Counted from the first letter of the stretch, positions 39,402 through 47,710 are shown. The stretch is 64,000 bases of DNA from Halobacterium jilantaiense (GCF_900110535.1 NZ_FOJA01000001.1:1054001-1118000); one strand, 5' to 3'. Translations and numbers: made by a program. Notes: generated by a model not told the origin, from the sequence alone.

Positions 39402-40907
39402 TTAGTACGACTTCGCGAAGTACGCCGTCTCCGTCGCGTCCTCGCCACAGACCGCGCAGTCCTCGCCCTCGTGGTCGGGCTCGGGCACGCGGTCGCCCTC
39501 GAACTCGGAGGCCGCGCGGGCCGCCGACTCCTCGCCCAGCGGCACCATCACGATCTCTGCCGCAATCTGGTCCTTGATCTCGGCCTCGCAGTCCTCGTCA
39601 CCACACCACGGCGCTTTCACGTAGCCGCCGTGCTGGCCGATGGTGCCCAGAATCTCCGCGCGGTCGCTGGCCTCGCGGACGTTCTCGTCGAGGCGCTCGG
39701 CGGCCGCGTCGTAGAGCTTGTCGTACACCTCGTCGAGGTGGTCGTGGACGCTCGCCGTGATGTCAGCGCGGTCCTCGACTGTGCTCTCGCCGTCGGGCCG
39801 GTGGACGACCGTGACCTCCTCGTCCTCGACCTCGTTCGGCCCGATTTCGAAGCGCACCGGGACGCCCTTCAGCTCCCACTCGTTGAACTTGAAGCCGGGA
39901 TTCCGGCCGTCGCGGTCGTCGAAGTGGACCCGCACGCCCTGCGCTTCCAGTTCCGCCGCGACCTCCGAGCAGTACTGCTCGACGTCCTCCTTGGTGTCCT
40001 CCTGCCAGATGGGGACGATGACGACCTGCTTCGGCGCGACGGTCGGCGGCAGCACGAGGCCCTGGTCGTCGCTGTGGCTCATGATGAGCGCGCCGATGGC
40101 GCGCCACGACAGCCCCCAGGAGGTCGTGTACGCCGTCTTCTCGGCCTCGTCCTCGTCGCTGAACGTGATGTCGAACGCCTCGGCGAACGACTGCCCGAGG
40201 TGGTGGCTGGTGCCGCCCTGCACGGACTTCCCGTCGGGCATCAGGGCCTCGACTGTCGTGGTCGTGTCTGCGCCCGGGAACTTGTCGTGGTCGGGCTTCT
40301 GGCCGCGCAGCACCGGGATGCCCAGCACGTCCTCGTAGAGGCGCTGGTACTGGTCGAGTCGCAGCGTCGTCTCCGCCCACGCGCCCTCGTCGCTGGCATG
40401 GGCCGTGTGGCCCTCCTGCCAGAGGAACTCCTTCGTGCGGAAGAACGGCTTCGTCTCCGTCGCCTCCCAGCGCACGACGGAGTTCCACTGGTTCAGCCGC
40501 AGCGGGAGGTCGCGGTGCGAGCGCACCCACTGGGACATGTACGGCGCGATGATGGACTCCGAGGTCGGGCGGACCGCGAGTCGCTCTTCGAGTTCGTCGT
40601 GGCCGCCGTGGGTCACCCACGCCACCTCGGGGTCGAAGCCCTCAACGATGTCTTTCTCCCGTTCGAGGTAGTTCTCGGGGATGAACATCGGGAAGTAGGC
40701 GTTGTCGACGCCGGTCTGCTTGAACCAGCCGTCGAGGTTGTCCTGGATGGCCTCCCAGAGCGCGTAGCCACGCGGCCGAGTGACGATAAAGCCGCCCATC
40801 GGGGCGTAGTCGGCGAGACCCGCCTTCTGGACGACCTCGGCGTACCAGTCGCCGGGGCTGTGCTCCTTGGACTCGGTGATGCCGAGTTCCTGGTCGTCGT
40901 CGCTCAT
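39402..40907 (-). CDS. proS: Prolyl-tRNA synthetase, archaeal type
   Basis: Class II synthetase charging tRNA-Pro. 501 residues, the short archaeal/eukaryal form without an editing insertion. Motif 2 is visible in LPLRLNQWNSVVRWE and motif 1 in the early part of the catalytic domain. The anticodon-binding domain follows, then a C-terminal zinc domain with Cys pairs (APWCGDEDCEAE and CAVCGED). The start at 40907 (MSDDDQELGITESKEHSP) matches the family; the in-frame upstream extension is not protein-like. No operon partner. Confidence 0.95.
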   Translation of the reverse strand: MSDDDQELGITESKEHSPGDWYAEVVQKAGLADYAPMGGFIVTRPRGYALWEAIQDNLDGWFKQTGVDNAYFPMFIPENYLEREKDIVEGFDPEVAWVTHGGHDELEERLAVRPTSESIIAPYMSQWVRSHRDLPLRLNQWNSVVRWEATETKPFFRTKEFLWQEGHTAHASDEGAWAETTLRLDQYQRLYEDVLGIPVLRGQKPDHDKFPGADTTTTVEALMPDGKSVQGGTSHHLGQSFAEAFDITFSDEDEAEKTAYTTSWGLSWRAIGALIMSHSDDQGLVLPPTVAPKQVVIVPIWQEDTKEDVEQYCSEVAAELEAQGVRVHFDDRDGRNPGFKFNEWELKGVPVRFEIGPNEVEDEEVTVVHRPDGESTVEDRADITASVHDHLDEVYDKLYDAAAERLDENVREASDRAEILGTIGQHGGYVKAPWCGDEDCEAEIKDQIAAEIVMVPLGEESAARAASEFEGDRVPEPDHEGEDCAVCGEDATETAYFAKSY

Positions 40908-41075
40908 TGCTGGAACACTCGCCTGACGCGCTCTTAAATCCCGTGAAGCGCCCGCGAACCGCCGGCCGACTGACCGCCGGGGCGCGCACCCGACCCGTGG
41001 CTGGCCGCCACGTGGCCGCAGTTCGGTCACGATCGGGCACCGAGCGGTTTCCGGCGGGCTGTCGAATCGGCGACT

Positions 41076-41242
41076 ATGGGAGACACCAGAGAGGGGCGCG
41101 AGAACCAGGCGCAGGACGAACTCGAACGACAGCGCGAGCGGGCCGTCCAGGAGGAACGGACCACCGAGTCAGGAACCACGCCGCCGAGTTCTGCCGCGAC
41201 AACGGCTACGAGGTCCGCGACGACGGCTGGCTGGGTGCGTGA
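41076..41242 (+). pseudogene. Small charged protein gene, apparently frameshifted
   Basis: The ATG at 41076 opens MGDTREGRENQAQDELERQR, close in style to the intact gene at 41329. After about 32 codons this frame turns into Ser/Thr/Ala runs, while another frame reads RNHAAEFCRDNGYEVRDDG then WLGA and a stop at 41242. The second half looks like genuine protein. A one-base deletion near 41170 would join the two. The uninterrupted 75-residue frame ending at 41303 is the alternative. Function unknown; paralog of the next gene. Confidence 0.5.
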
Positions 41243-41328
41243 GGCGTTTTCACACTCTCCTGCAGCGAGTACGGCACTGTTCGAGAACCGCCGGGAAGGT
41301 TAAGTAGTGTGGTGACGTGGCTCACAGT

Positions 41329-41490
41329 ATGGGTGACACGAAGCGTGGCCGCGAGCGCACCGGCAAGAAGAAGCGCGAACAACTCCGCGAGCGAGACGTA
41401 GAGCGCACCCTCGAGGCCACGGACGAACCGGCGGACGCGCCCGAGTTCCCCGACGACGAAGAGATCGACCTCGACGAGCGACTCAGCTGA
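41329..41490 (+). CDS. Small charged protein, 53 residues
   Basis: Begins MGDTKRGRERTGKKKREQLR and ends EEIDLDERLS. Very basic for the first 20 residues, then acidic, with no hydrophobic core, so probably disordered. It resembles the start of the damaged gene at 41076, suggesting a tandem duplication. Codon use and the clean ATG-to-TGA frame make it likely real. Function unknown; it may bind nucleic acid or ribosomes. Confidence 0.6.
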   Translation: MGDTKRGRERTGKKKREQLRERDVERTLEATDEPADAPEFPDDEEIDLDERLS

Positions 41491-41567
41491 CGACACCCTC
41501 CCCACAAATTCTTTCGACGCGACGCCCTTCAGCAGCGGCTATCCGGAGTGTTGACGCCGACTGACCG

Positions 41568-42050
41568 TCAGAACATCTCGGTGCCGCACTCCTGGCAGAC
41601 CAGTTGCATCACGCCGTCCTCGTTCGGCGCTCGGACGTCGTGTGTGGTCTCCTCGCCGCACTCGGCGCAGGGGGCCAGCGACTCCAGGGCGTCCCAGTCG
41701 TGGCGCGCGCCCGGCGCACCGACGGCGAGCGCGCGAACGGGCTCGTCGGAGTGGTTGTGGCCGCTCTGGAACTCGCCGGGCGGGAACCGGACGATCTGGC
41801 CGGCCTCGACCGTGACTTCCTCCCGGTCTTCGCCGACCTCGAAGGTCGCCGTGCCCTCCTGCACGTAGAAGATTTCCTCCTGGTCGTGGTGTGTGTGGAG
41901 GCCGCCGGAGAACTGCTCGCCGGGGTCCAGTTCGTAGTCGACGAGCGCGACGTGTTCAGTGCCGAGCGCGCGCGAGACCGGCCGGCGAGTGCTGTGGACG
42001 CCGAGCGGGTTCGGTCGGTTCTCTACGTCTTCGATGGTGACTCGCTCCAT
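41568..42050 (-). CDS. Cupin-domain protein with C-terminal zinc ribbon
   Basis: 160 residues. A single cupin barrel spans about 35-110 with motif 1 GGLHTHHDQEEIFYVQEG (metal-binding His/Glu residues) and motif 2 near PPGEFQSGHNHSDEP. The tail carries two CxxC pairs (APCAECGEE and LVCQECGTE), a small zinc ribbon. Likely a metal-dependent enzyme or small-molecule sensor; the substrate is unknown. The start at 42050 (MERVTIEDVENRP) is preferred. Confidence 0.8.
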   Translation of the reverse strand: MERVTIEDVENRPNPLGVHSTRRPVSRALGTEHVALVDYELDPGEQFSGGLHTHHDQEEIFYVQEGTATFEVGEDREEVTVEAGQIVRFPPGEFQSGHNHSDEPVRALAVGAPGARHDWDALESLAPCAECGEETTHDVRAPNEDGVMQLVCQECGTEMF

Positions 42051-42165
42051 GTCGTCACGACCGGCCTCCGCCCGCATAAGTGTGGGCGGCAGTTCCCAGC
42101 AGGCCGTCTGTGCGGATGGTCAGAGGCGTGAGCGTGTCGGCTGACACACAGGCTTTGCGAAGGCT

Positions 42166-42171
42166 TTTATA
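42166..42171 (+). promoter_or_regulatory. TATA box upstream of fttA
   Basis: TTTATA inside GAAGGCTTTTATAACC is a strong match to the haloarchaeal consensus with a plausible BRE before it. The predicted transcription start is near 42195, about 190 bases before the gene. Confidence 0.6.
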
Positions 42172-42264
42172 ACCAGCCTGTCTAGCTGGAGGCAAGCGGG
42201 TTCTCACGCAGCCATTCCCGCGGCCCGGCCGTCGGCCGGCCGGGAACAGAATTTCCCTACTGAC

Positions 42265-42387
42265 ATGACGAAGCTGTGGTCGACGCCACGTTCTCAGGGT
42301 TACTCCGACACCGGCACGCGCCGGTCAAGGGCCACCCCTGTCGGTGTCGCTACGGCAGAGGGACCCCGCACTCACCGACCACTATGA
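42265..42387 (+). CDS. Upstream ORF overlapping the fttA start (ATGA)
   Basis: 40 codons from ATG at 42265 to a TGA that overlaps the fttA ATG. It begins MTKLWSTPRSQGYSDTG. Third-base composition is not as GC-rich as in real genes here, so it may be a regulatory ORF, or chance. Translating it would run through the stems at 42306-42349 and deliver ribosomes directly to fttA. Confidence 0.3.
   Translation: MTKLWSTPRSQGYSDTGTRRSRATPVGVATAEGPRTHRPL
42306..42349 (+). promoter_or_regulatory. Mutually exclusive RNA stems in the fttA leader
   Basis: Stem A pairs CGACACCGGCA (42306-42316) with TGTCGGTGTCG... more exactly with 42339-42349 (TGTCGGTGTCG), 11 pairs including one G-U. Stem B pairs CCGGC (42311-42315) with GCCGG (42320-42324) and shares bases with stem A, so only one can form. 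Such an arrangement is typical of RNA switches. The trigger is unknown. Confidence 0.45.
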
Positions 42388-44309
42388 GTACTGTAGACCG
42401 ACAACTCGAGGAGTTACAGGACGAAATCGTCAGCGAAATTCCGCCCGACATCTCGGTCACCGATGTCAAGTACGAGGGGCCAGAGCTCGTCGTCTACACC
42501 CGCGACCCGAAGCGCTTCGCACAGGACGGCGACCTGGTGCGCCGGCTCGCCTCCAAGCTCCGGAAACGCATCACGGTGCGACCGGACCCCGACGTGCTCT
42601 CGCCGCCCCAGCGCGCCCGCGAGAAGGTGATGGACGTCATCCCCGACGACGCCGGCGTCACGAACCTCGACTTCCACGAGGACACGGGCGAAGTCGTCAT
42701 CGAGGCCGAGAAGCCCGGGATGGTCATCGGCCGCCACGGCTCCACGCTCCGAGAGATTACGCGGGAAGCCGGCTGGACGCCCGAAGTCGTTCGCACGCCC
42801 CCCATCGAGTCCTCCACAGTGTCGAACGTCCGGAACTTCCTCAAGCAGGAACGCGACGAGCGCCGGGACATCCTCGAGAAGGTCGGCCGCCAGATTCACC
42901 GCGAGGAGATGCAGGACGACGAGTACGTCCGCATCACCACGCTGGGCTGCTGTCGCGAGGTCGGCCGCGCGAGTTTCATCCTCTCGACGCCCGAGACGCG
43001 CATCCTCGTCGACTGCGGCGACAAACCCGGTAGCGACGACGAGGTGCCGTACCTCCAGGTCCAGGAGGCGCTGGCCGGCGGCGCGAACACCATCGACGCC
43101 GTCGTCCTCACGCACGCGCACCTCGACCACTCCGCGTTCATCCCGCTGCTGTTCAAGTACGGCTACGACGGCCCGATCTACTGCACGGAGCCGACCCGCG
43201 ACCTGATGGGGCTGCTCACGCTGGACTACCTCGACGTCGCGGCGAAGGAAGGCCGCACGCCGCCGTACGACTCCGAGATGGTGCGAGAAGCAATCAAGCA
43301 CTGCATCCCGCTGGAGTACGGCGACGTCACCGACATCGCGCCCGACGTCAAACTCACGTTCCACAACGCCGGCCACATCCTCGGCTCCGCCGTCTCCCAC
43401 TTCCACATCGGCGACGGCCTCTACAACGTCGCGTTCTCGGGTGACATTCACTACGACGACACCCGGCTGTTCAACGGCGCTGTCAACGACTTCCCGCGCG
43501 TGGAGACGCTCGTGATGGAGTCCACGTACGGCGGCCGGAACGACTACCAGACCGACCAGGAGGACTCCGAGCGCAGGCTGAAAGAGATTATCAACGAGAC
43601 CTACGAGGACGGCGGGAAAGTCCTGATTCCGGCGTTCGCGGTCGGCCGCAGCCAGGAACTCATGCTCGTCCTCGAAGAGGCGATGCGGGAGGGCGACATC
43701 CCCGAGATGCCCATCCACCTCGACGGCATGATCTGGGAGGCGACGGCCATCCACACCACGTACCCCGAGTACCTCCGCGACGACCTCCGCGACCGCATCT
43801 TCCACAGCGACTCCAACCCCTTCCTCGCGCCCCAGTTCAACCACATCGACGGCGGCGAGGAGGAGCGTCAGGAAGTCGCCGACGACGACCAGTGCATCAT
43901 CCTCTCGACGTCCGGCATGGTGTCCGGCGGCCCCATCATGTCCTGGCTCGAACACATCGCGCCCGACCCCGACTCCACGATGACGTTCGTCGGCTACCAG
44001 GCCCAGGGGACGCTCGGTCGCCGCATCCAGTCCGGCCGCGACGAGATTCCGATGCCGGACTCCCGCGACGGCGGCCGCACCGAACGCCTGAAGATGAACA
44101 TGGACGTCGAGACCGTGGACGGCTTCTCCGGCCACGCCGACCGCCAGGGCCTCGAGGACTTCGTGCGCACGATGAACCCCCGCCCCGAGAAAGTGCTGTG
44201 TGTCCACGGCGACGAGTCCTCCACGCAGGACCTCTCCTCTGCGCTCTACCACGAGTTCAACATGCGGACGTTCGCGCCGAAGAACCTCGAGACGTTCCGC
44301 TTCATCTGA
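42384..44309 (+). CDS. fttA: aCPSF1/FttA, beta-CASP ribonuclease and termination factor
   Basis: 641 residues. Two N-terminal KH domains (about 1-145) bind RNA; the metallo-beta-lactamase domain has THAHLDH at residues 243-249; the beta-CASP insertion and C-terminal dimer region follow (GHADRQGLEDFV, VCVHGDESS). aCPSF1/FttA cleaves nascent RNA at U-rich tracts and acts as the general transcription termination factor in archaea. The start at 42384 (MSTVDRQLEELQDEIV) is standard for haloarchaea. The long leader may allow control of its own level. Confidence 0.95.
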   Translation: MSTVDRQLEELQDEIVSEIPPDISVTDVKYEGPELVVYTRDPKRFAQDGDLVRRLASKLRKRITVRPDPDVLSPPQRAREKVMDVIPDDAGVTNLDFHEDTGEVVIEAEKPGMVIGRHGSTLREITREAGWTPEVVRTPPIESSTVSNVRNFLKQERDERRDILEKVGRQIHREEMQDDEYVRITTLGCCREVGRASFILSTPETRILVDCGDKPGSDDEVPYLQVQEALAGGANTIDAVVLTHAHLDHSAFIPLLFKYGYDGPIYCTEPTRDLMGLLTLDYLDVAAKEGRTPPYDSEMVREAIKHCIPLEYGDVTDIAPDVKLTFHNAGHILGSAVSHFHIGDGLYNVAFSGDIHYDDTRLFNGAVNDFPRVETLVMESTYGGRNDYQTDQEDSERRLKEIINETYEDGGKVLIPAFAVGRSQELMLVLEEAMREGDIPEMPIHLDGMIWEATAIHTTYPEYLRDDLRDRIFHSDSNPFLAPQFNHIDGGEEERQEVADDDQCIILSTSGMVSGGPIMSWLEHIAPDPDSTMTFVGYQAQGTLGRRIQSGRDEIPMPDSRDGGRTERLKMNMDVETVDGFSGHADRQGLEDFVRTMNPRPEKVLCVHGDESSTQDLSSALYHEFNMRTFAPKNLETFRFI

Positions 44310-44361
44310 GCCCGCCCCCACTGCCGACAGACCTATTGTCGCAGTCTCGTAACTACAACTC

Positions 44362-44820
44362 GTGCCCCGTCAGTCGCGCTGCGTGGCCGTCGCGCTCGTC
44401 GTCCTCGTCGCGTTCGTCGGCGGCGGCGCTGCCCAGACCGCGCCCGGGCCGTCCATCGACACCGACGGCGGCCACCGCTTCGACATCGGCGGCGACAGCC
44501 CCCACATCACGTTCTGGCTCCACCTCGACCTCCTCACGAATCTCGGTGCCGCCGGCGACCTCGGGTTCAGCGCGGTCGGCACCGCGATGGACACACGCGT
44601 CATTGTCATCGACATTCAGGTGAACTTCCGGGGCGTCGGACCGCTCGAAAACTTCCTCTCGAACCCGTTCTCGCGGTTCTCCGCCACCGCGGAGTGGGAG
44701 CTCAATCTCCCGTTCCTGTCGGCCGGACCGGCCGCCGACGAGGACTTCACGTACCGGGACAACGAGACCATCGGCGGGAACCGCTCCGGGAACGGCTCGA
44801 CCGGGAACACGACGGTCTGA
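44362..44820 (+). CDS. Exported protein, unknown
   Basis: 152 residues with a GTG start. The N-terminus has an uncleaved-looking or Sec-type signal (RCVAVALVVLVAFVGGGAA, about 6-24) ending near AAQTA. The mature part has TFWLHLDLLTNLG and alternating hydrophobic residues suggesting beta structure, and a tail rich in Asn/Gly/Ser/Thr with several NxS/T sites. No family is recognised. Probably a surface or secreted protein. Confidence 0.6.
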   Translation: MPRQSRCVAVALVVLVAFVGGGAAQTAPGPSIDTDGGHRFDIGGDSPHITFWLHLDLLTNLGAAGDLGFSAVGTAMDTRVIVIDIQVNFRGVGPLENFLSNPFSRFSATAEWELNLPFLSAGPAADEDFTYRDNETIGGNRSGNGSTGNTTV

Positions 44821-44874
44821 GCCGACAAACAGCGCCAGCAGAGTTATATCTCGCGAGCGACTGAATACGGTGGA

Positions 44875-45243
44875 ATGGTCGATGTCTCGGACAGTGTCAC
44901 GGCCGACCTGCGCGCGGAGGCCGGCGACGCGCTCCGGGTCGTTGCGACGTACGACCCGGACGGCTACGACCTCGTGTACTGCCGGGACGACGTGACCGAA
45001 CGGACGGCGGACCGCGCGCCGGCCATCCACGACGACCTCGTGCTGCAGGGTGTCGGCCGCGAACACCTGGAGTCGCTGTTCGAGGCCGGTGACCTGCACT
45101 GTTCGGTCCACCGCTTCGACGACCTGACGGCGTTCCACTTCCTCGCCAGCGAGTACACGGGCCTGTTTGTCTCCGTCGACAACGACGCGGACGTGCGGCT
45201 GGCGTCGTTCGCCGACGCCTGCCGCGAGCACGTCGACAAGTAG
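44875..45243 (+). CDS. Conserved haloarchaeal-type protein, unknown
   Basis: 122 residues, acidic and globular with no membrane segment. It begins MVDVSDSVTADLRAEAGDALR and contains VATYDPDGYDLVYCRDDV and a C-terminal helical end. It resembles small haloarchaeal proteins of unknown function, possibly related to signalling or regulatory domains. It is convergent with nth, whose stop is 4 bases from its own. The role cannot be inferred. Confidence 0.65.
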   Translation: MVDVSDSVTADLRAEAGDALRVVATYDPDGYDLVYCRDDVTERTADRAPAIHDDLVLQGVGREHLESLFEAGDLHCSVHRFDDLTAFHFLASEYTGLFVSVDNDADVRLASFADACREHVDK

Positions 45244-45246
45244 CTG

Positions 45247-46047
45247 TCAGTCGGCATCCGCGGGGTCGACGACCGTCTCCGCGAGTTCGTCGACGCCCAC
45301 TCTGTCACAGTGGTCGTACAGCGGGCAGGCCTCCGGACCGTCGAGGCACGCTGGCGTCCTGGCCGTGCAGTAGTCTCGACCGAACTGTATCATCGCCGTG
45401 TGCCCGAAGCCGCACGCCTCCGCCGGCACGGACGCCTCCAGAGCGGCCCGGACGCCCTCGTGGTCGGCGTCGGGCGAGGCCAACCCCATCCGCCGGGCGA
45501 TGCGGTGGACGTGCGTGTCGACGGGGAAGACGCCAGGGTTGCCGCCCGCGAACAGCAGCACGCAGTCGGCGGTCTTCGGGCCGACGCCCTTCATGTCCAG
45601 CAGCGCGTCGCGGACCTCGTCGGGGTCGCCGTCGCGGACGAACTCGTCGAAGCCGTCCGCGCCGTCGTACTCCTCACAGATGCGGCCAGCGAGGCGAATC
45701 AGCGTCTCGGACTTCTGGTTGTAGAGGCCGGCCGAGGAGATGGTCTCCGCGAGTTCGTCCCGGTGGGCGTCCCGCAGCGCCGCCGCGAGGTCGCCACCGG
45801 AATCGTACCGCTCTACGAGCGCGTCGTGGGCGGGCTGGCTGGCGACATCGCTCGTGTTCTGGCTGAGGACAGTGCGGACCAGACACTCGAAGGCGTCCCG
45901 GCCGCCGTAGGTCTTCTCCCAGTAGATGTCGCCGAGTTCAGCCACCACTGCGCCGGCGGTCGTGTCGGCGCTGGACGCTTCGACGGCATCGAACTCCCCG
46001 CCACCGGCATCACCGCCGGAGATGTTCACCGAGGGCTCGTCGTCCAT
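45247..46047 (-). CDS. nth: Endonuclease III
   Basis: Bifunctional DNA glycosylase/AP lyase for oxidised pyrimidines. 266 residues. The helix-hairpin-helix with catalytic Lys reads MKGVGPKTADC near residue 155, and the essential Asp is in FPVDTHVHRIARRMG. The iron-sulfur cluster ligands are C-x6-C-x6-C-x5-C (CTARTPACLDGPEACPLYDHC region, given here by spacing). The third spacing differs from the usual C-x6-C-x2-C-x5-C. The ATG at 46047 is preferred over the GTG two codons upstream. Confidence 0.9.
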   Translation of the reverse strand: MDDEPSVNISGGDAGGGEFDAVEASSADTTAGAVVAELGDIYWEKTYGGRDAFECLVRTVLSQNTSDVASQPAHDALVERYDSGGDLAAALRDAHRDELAETISSAGLYNQKSETLIRLAGRICEEYDGADGFDEFVRDGDPDEVRDALLDMKGVGPKTADCVLLFAGGNPGVFPVDTHVHRIARRMGLASPDADHEGVRAALEASVPAEACGFGHTAMIQFGRDYCTARTPACLDGPEACPLYDHCDRVGVDELAETVVDPADAD

Positions 46048-46092
46048 GCTCACTGGTGGGGGCGCGGCGATGAAAAGCGTGGCTCCGAACGG

Positions 46093-46506
46093 CTACTCGA
46101 CGCGGAGCGTGGCAGTGAGGTCTGCACCGTCGGCGAGCGCAGCGACGAGGTCGCGGTCCACGTCGGCCGCGGCCGTGTCGGCGTCGACGAGAATCGTGCG
46201 GTCGTCGACGTACGTGCTGGTGCGGGCGACCATGCTGCGGTCGTTCTCGAATTCGAGCTCGGGGTGGCCGGAGCCAGTCACTTCCTCTCGGTGGCCGCCG
46301 GATCAGAAAAAAAAAAAGATGGTGGCGTCGGCGTCTCGGCAGGCCTCGACGAACCCGTCGGCGAAGTCGGCGGGGGCGCTGTCGGCCTCGATGCCGAGGA
46401 TGCAGTCGCCGGCGGGCGTCAGGTAGTCGTCGGTCGTGAGTTCGAGCGTGCTCTGGTGCTCGCCGGCGACGTGCTCGTGGCCGTGTGCGCGGACGGTCTC
46501 TTCCAT
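46093..46506 (-). pseudogene. DUF371 gene interrupted by an in-frame stop in a poly-A segment
   Basis: The frame begins MEETVRAHGHEHVAGEHQST and ends LTATLRVE, both typical of DUF371 proteins of about 137 residues. At 46303-46305 an in-frame TGA interrupts it, flanked by a run of 11 A on the plus strand (46307-46317) that translates as Phe repeats. The rest of the frame on both sides is intact and in register, so the gene length is unchanged. The odd segment resembles Illumina adapter sequence, so a sequencing or assembly error is more likely than a real null. Confidence 0.75.
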
Positions 46507-46643
46507 GCGTCACCGGACCGGCCGGACGTACTTGTGGACCTCGCTCGACGCCCCCGGTTTAAGTACGAGGAGGACCCGACTGTGAGGTCTTCGCACGGTC
46601 GTGAGAGGCCCTACCAACTGATTGCGGCGGTGTGACACACGCA

Positions 46644-46650
46644 AATTTTA
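46644..46650 (+). promoter_or_regulatory. TATA-like box for the coiled-coil gene
   Basis: AATTTTA in CGCAAATTTTAAGTGG is the only strong TATA-like element in the gap. Transcription would start near 46675. Confidence 0.5.
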
Positions 46651-46714
46651 AGTGGTGCGGCGGAGTACTATCTGTCACCTGAACGCTGCGAGCGTTCGTG
46701 TACAGCCCGAGAGA

Positions 46715-46804
46715 ATGACAGGACGTTCTCCCCACGACCGGGACGGACTAACTCTCGAGCGACGGCTGTGGCGAGCGCGCCAGCGGAATGGCATCGAGGT
46801 TTGA
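46715..46804 (+). CDS. 29-codon upstream ORF
   Basis: ATG to TGA reading MTGRSPHDRDGLTLERRLWR and ending GIEV; the stop lies 3 bases before the next ATG. It is Arg-rich and hydrophilic. The close spacing could couple its translation to the coiled-coil gene. It may be a real small protein, a regulatory ORF, or chance. Confidence 0.35.
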   Translation: MTGRSPHDRDGLTLERRLWRARQRNGIEV

Positions 46805-46807
46805 ACA

Positions 46808-47710
46808 ATGGCTGAGGAAGAAACAACCATCGAGGTATCGACCGCCGACGAACTCATTACTGACGACGAACTCCAGAACAAGTCCAAGGGTCAGCTCATC
46901 AAGAACGCCGGCCAGTTCCGCGACCGGCGTAACGAGCTGAACCAGCTCGCGAGCTCCCGAGCCTCCGAGCGAGACGACCTGAACGCGAAGACGCGAGAGA
47001 AGGTCGACGAGGCACAGGAGCACCGCGAGAAGCGAGACGAGCTCAACGAGCGCGTCCAGGACCACAAGGAAGTCCGCAACGAGCTGAACGCGGACGCCAA
47101 CGAGCTGTTCGACGAGGTCGAGCAGCGCAAACAGGACCTGGAGCTCGACGAGGGCAAGGACCTCGAGCAGCTCAAAGAGGAGATCGAGGAGCTCGAGTTC
47201 AAGCAGCAGACCGAAGTCCTCTCGACCGAGGACGAGCGCGAGCTCATCGAGAAGATCGAGGCCAAGCGCGAGGAGTACCAGGAACGCGAGGAGAAGCTCG
47301 ACCAGTCCGGGAACCTCGACGAGGTCGTCGAGGAGGCCGAGTCCGTTCGCGCGGAAGCCTCCAAGCACCACGAGAAGGTCACCGAGCTCGCCGACGAGGC
47401 TCAGGAACACCACAACCAGATGATCGAGGCCTACCGGGAGGCCGACGACATCCGCGACGAGGCCGACGAGATGCACGAGGCATTCGTCGAGGCCCAGGAG
47501 GCCGCTGACGCCCACCACGAGGCGTTCGTCCTCGTCCAGAAGCGCCTGCGCGAGCTGGACAAGCAGGAGGAAGAAGAGGAGAAAGACCAGCGCCAGGCCG
47601 AGCAGGAAGAAGCCCGCGAAGAGGCCGAGGAGATCTACGAGCGGTTCAAGGAGGGCGAGACCCTCGACACCGAGGACCTCCGCAAGCTCCAGAAGTCCGG
47701 TCACCTCTAA
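46808..47710 (+). CDS. Archaeal coiled-coil protein (COG1340-like)
   Basis: 300 residues made almost entirely of long charged helices (about 25-285) rich in Glu, Lys, Arg and Gln with heptad spacing. It lacks an ATPase domain. Such COG1340-type proteins are widespread in archaea and are suspected to have structural or scaffold roles; none is firmly assigned. No signal peptide, so cytoplasmic. The gene has a longer leader than is usual here, and its expression may be controlled. Confidence 0.8.
   Translation: MAEEETTIEVSTADELITDDELQNKSKGQLIKNAGQFRDRRNELNQLASSRASERDDLNAKTREKVDEAQEHREKRDELNERVQDHKEVRNELNADANELFDEVEQRKQDLELDEGKDLEQLKEEIEELEFKQQTEVLSTEDERELIEKIEAKREEYQEREEKLDQSGNLDEVVEEAESVRAEASKHHEKVTELADEAQEHHNQMIEAYREADDIRDEADEMHEAFVEAQEAADAHHEAFVLVQKRLRELDKQEEEEEKDQRQAEQEEAREEAEEIYERFKEGETLDTEDLRKLQKSGHL

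Larger units (their letters stand above)
42051..42383 (+). other. 333-base region: fttA promoter and structured leader
   Basis: Between the cupin start and the fttA ATG. It contains a TATA box at 42166-42171, a GC-rich hairpin near 42222-42254, an upstream ORF from 42265, and alternative stems at 42306-42349. No known RNA family is recognised. If transcription starts near 42195 the 5' leader is about 190 bases, unusual in haloarchaea, where most transcripts are leaderless. Confidence 0.5.
46507..46807 (+). other. 301-base region: promoter, hairpin and short ORF before the coiled-coil gene
   Basis: Between the DUF371 start and the coiled-coil ATG. It holds a TATA-like AATTTTA (46644-46650), a perfect hairpin GAACGCT-GCG-AGCGTTC (46681-46697), and a 29-codon ORF (46715-46804). 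No RNA family is recognised. The implied leader is about 130 bases. Confidence 0.5.

Noticed and set aside
42172-42383. A possible SRP, RNase P or other known ncRNA before fttA
   Set aside because: It lacks the conserved Alu-domain, CR-I and CR-V style signatures and is too short for RNase P. It is better described as a leader.
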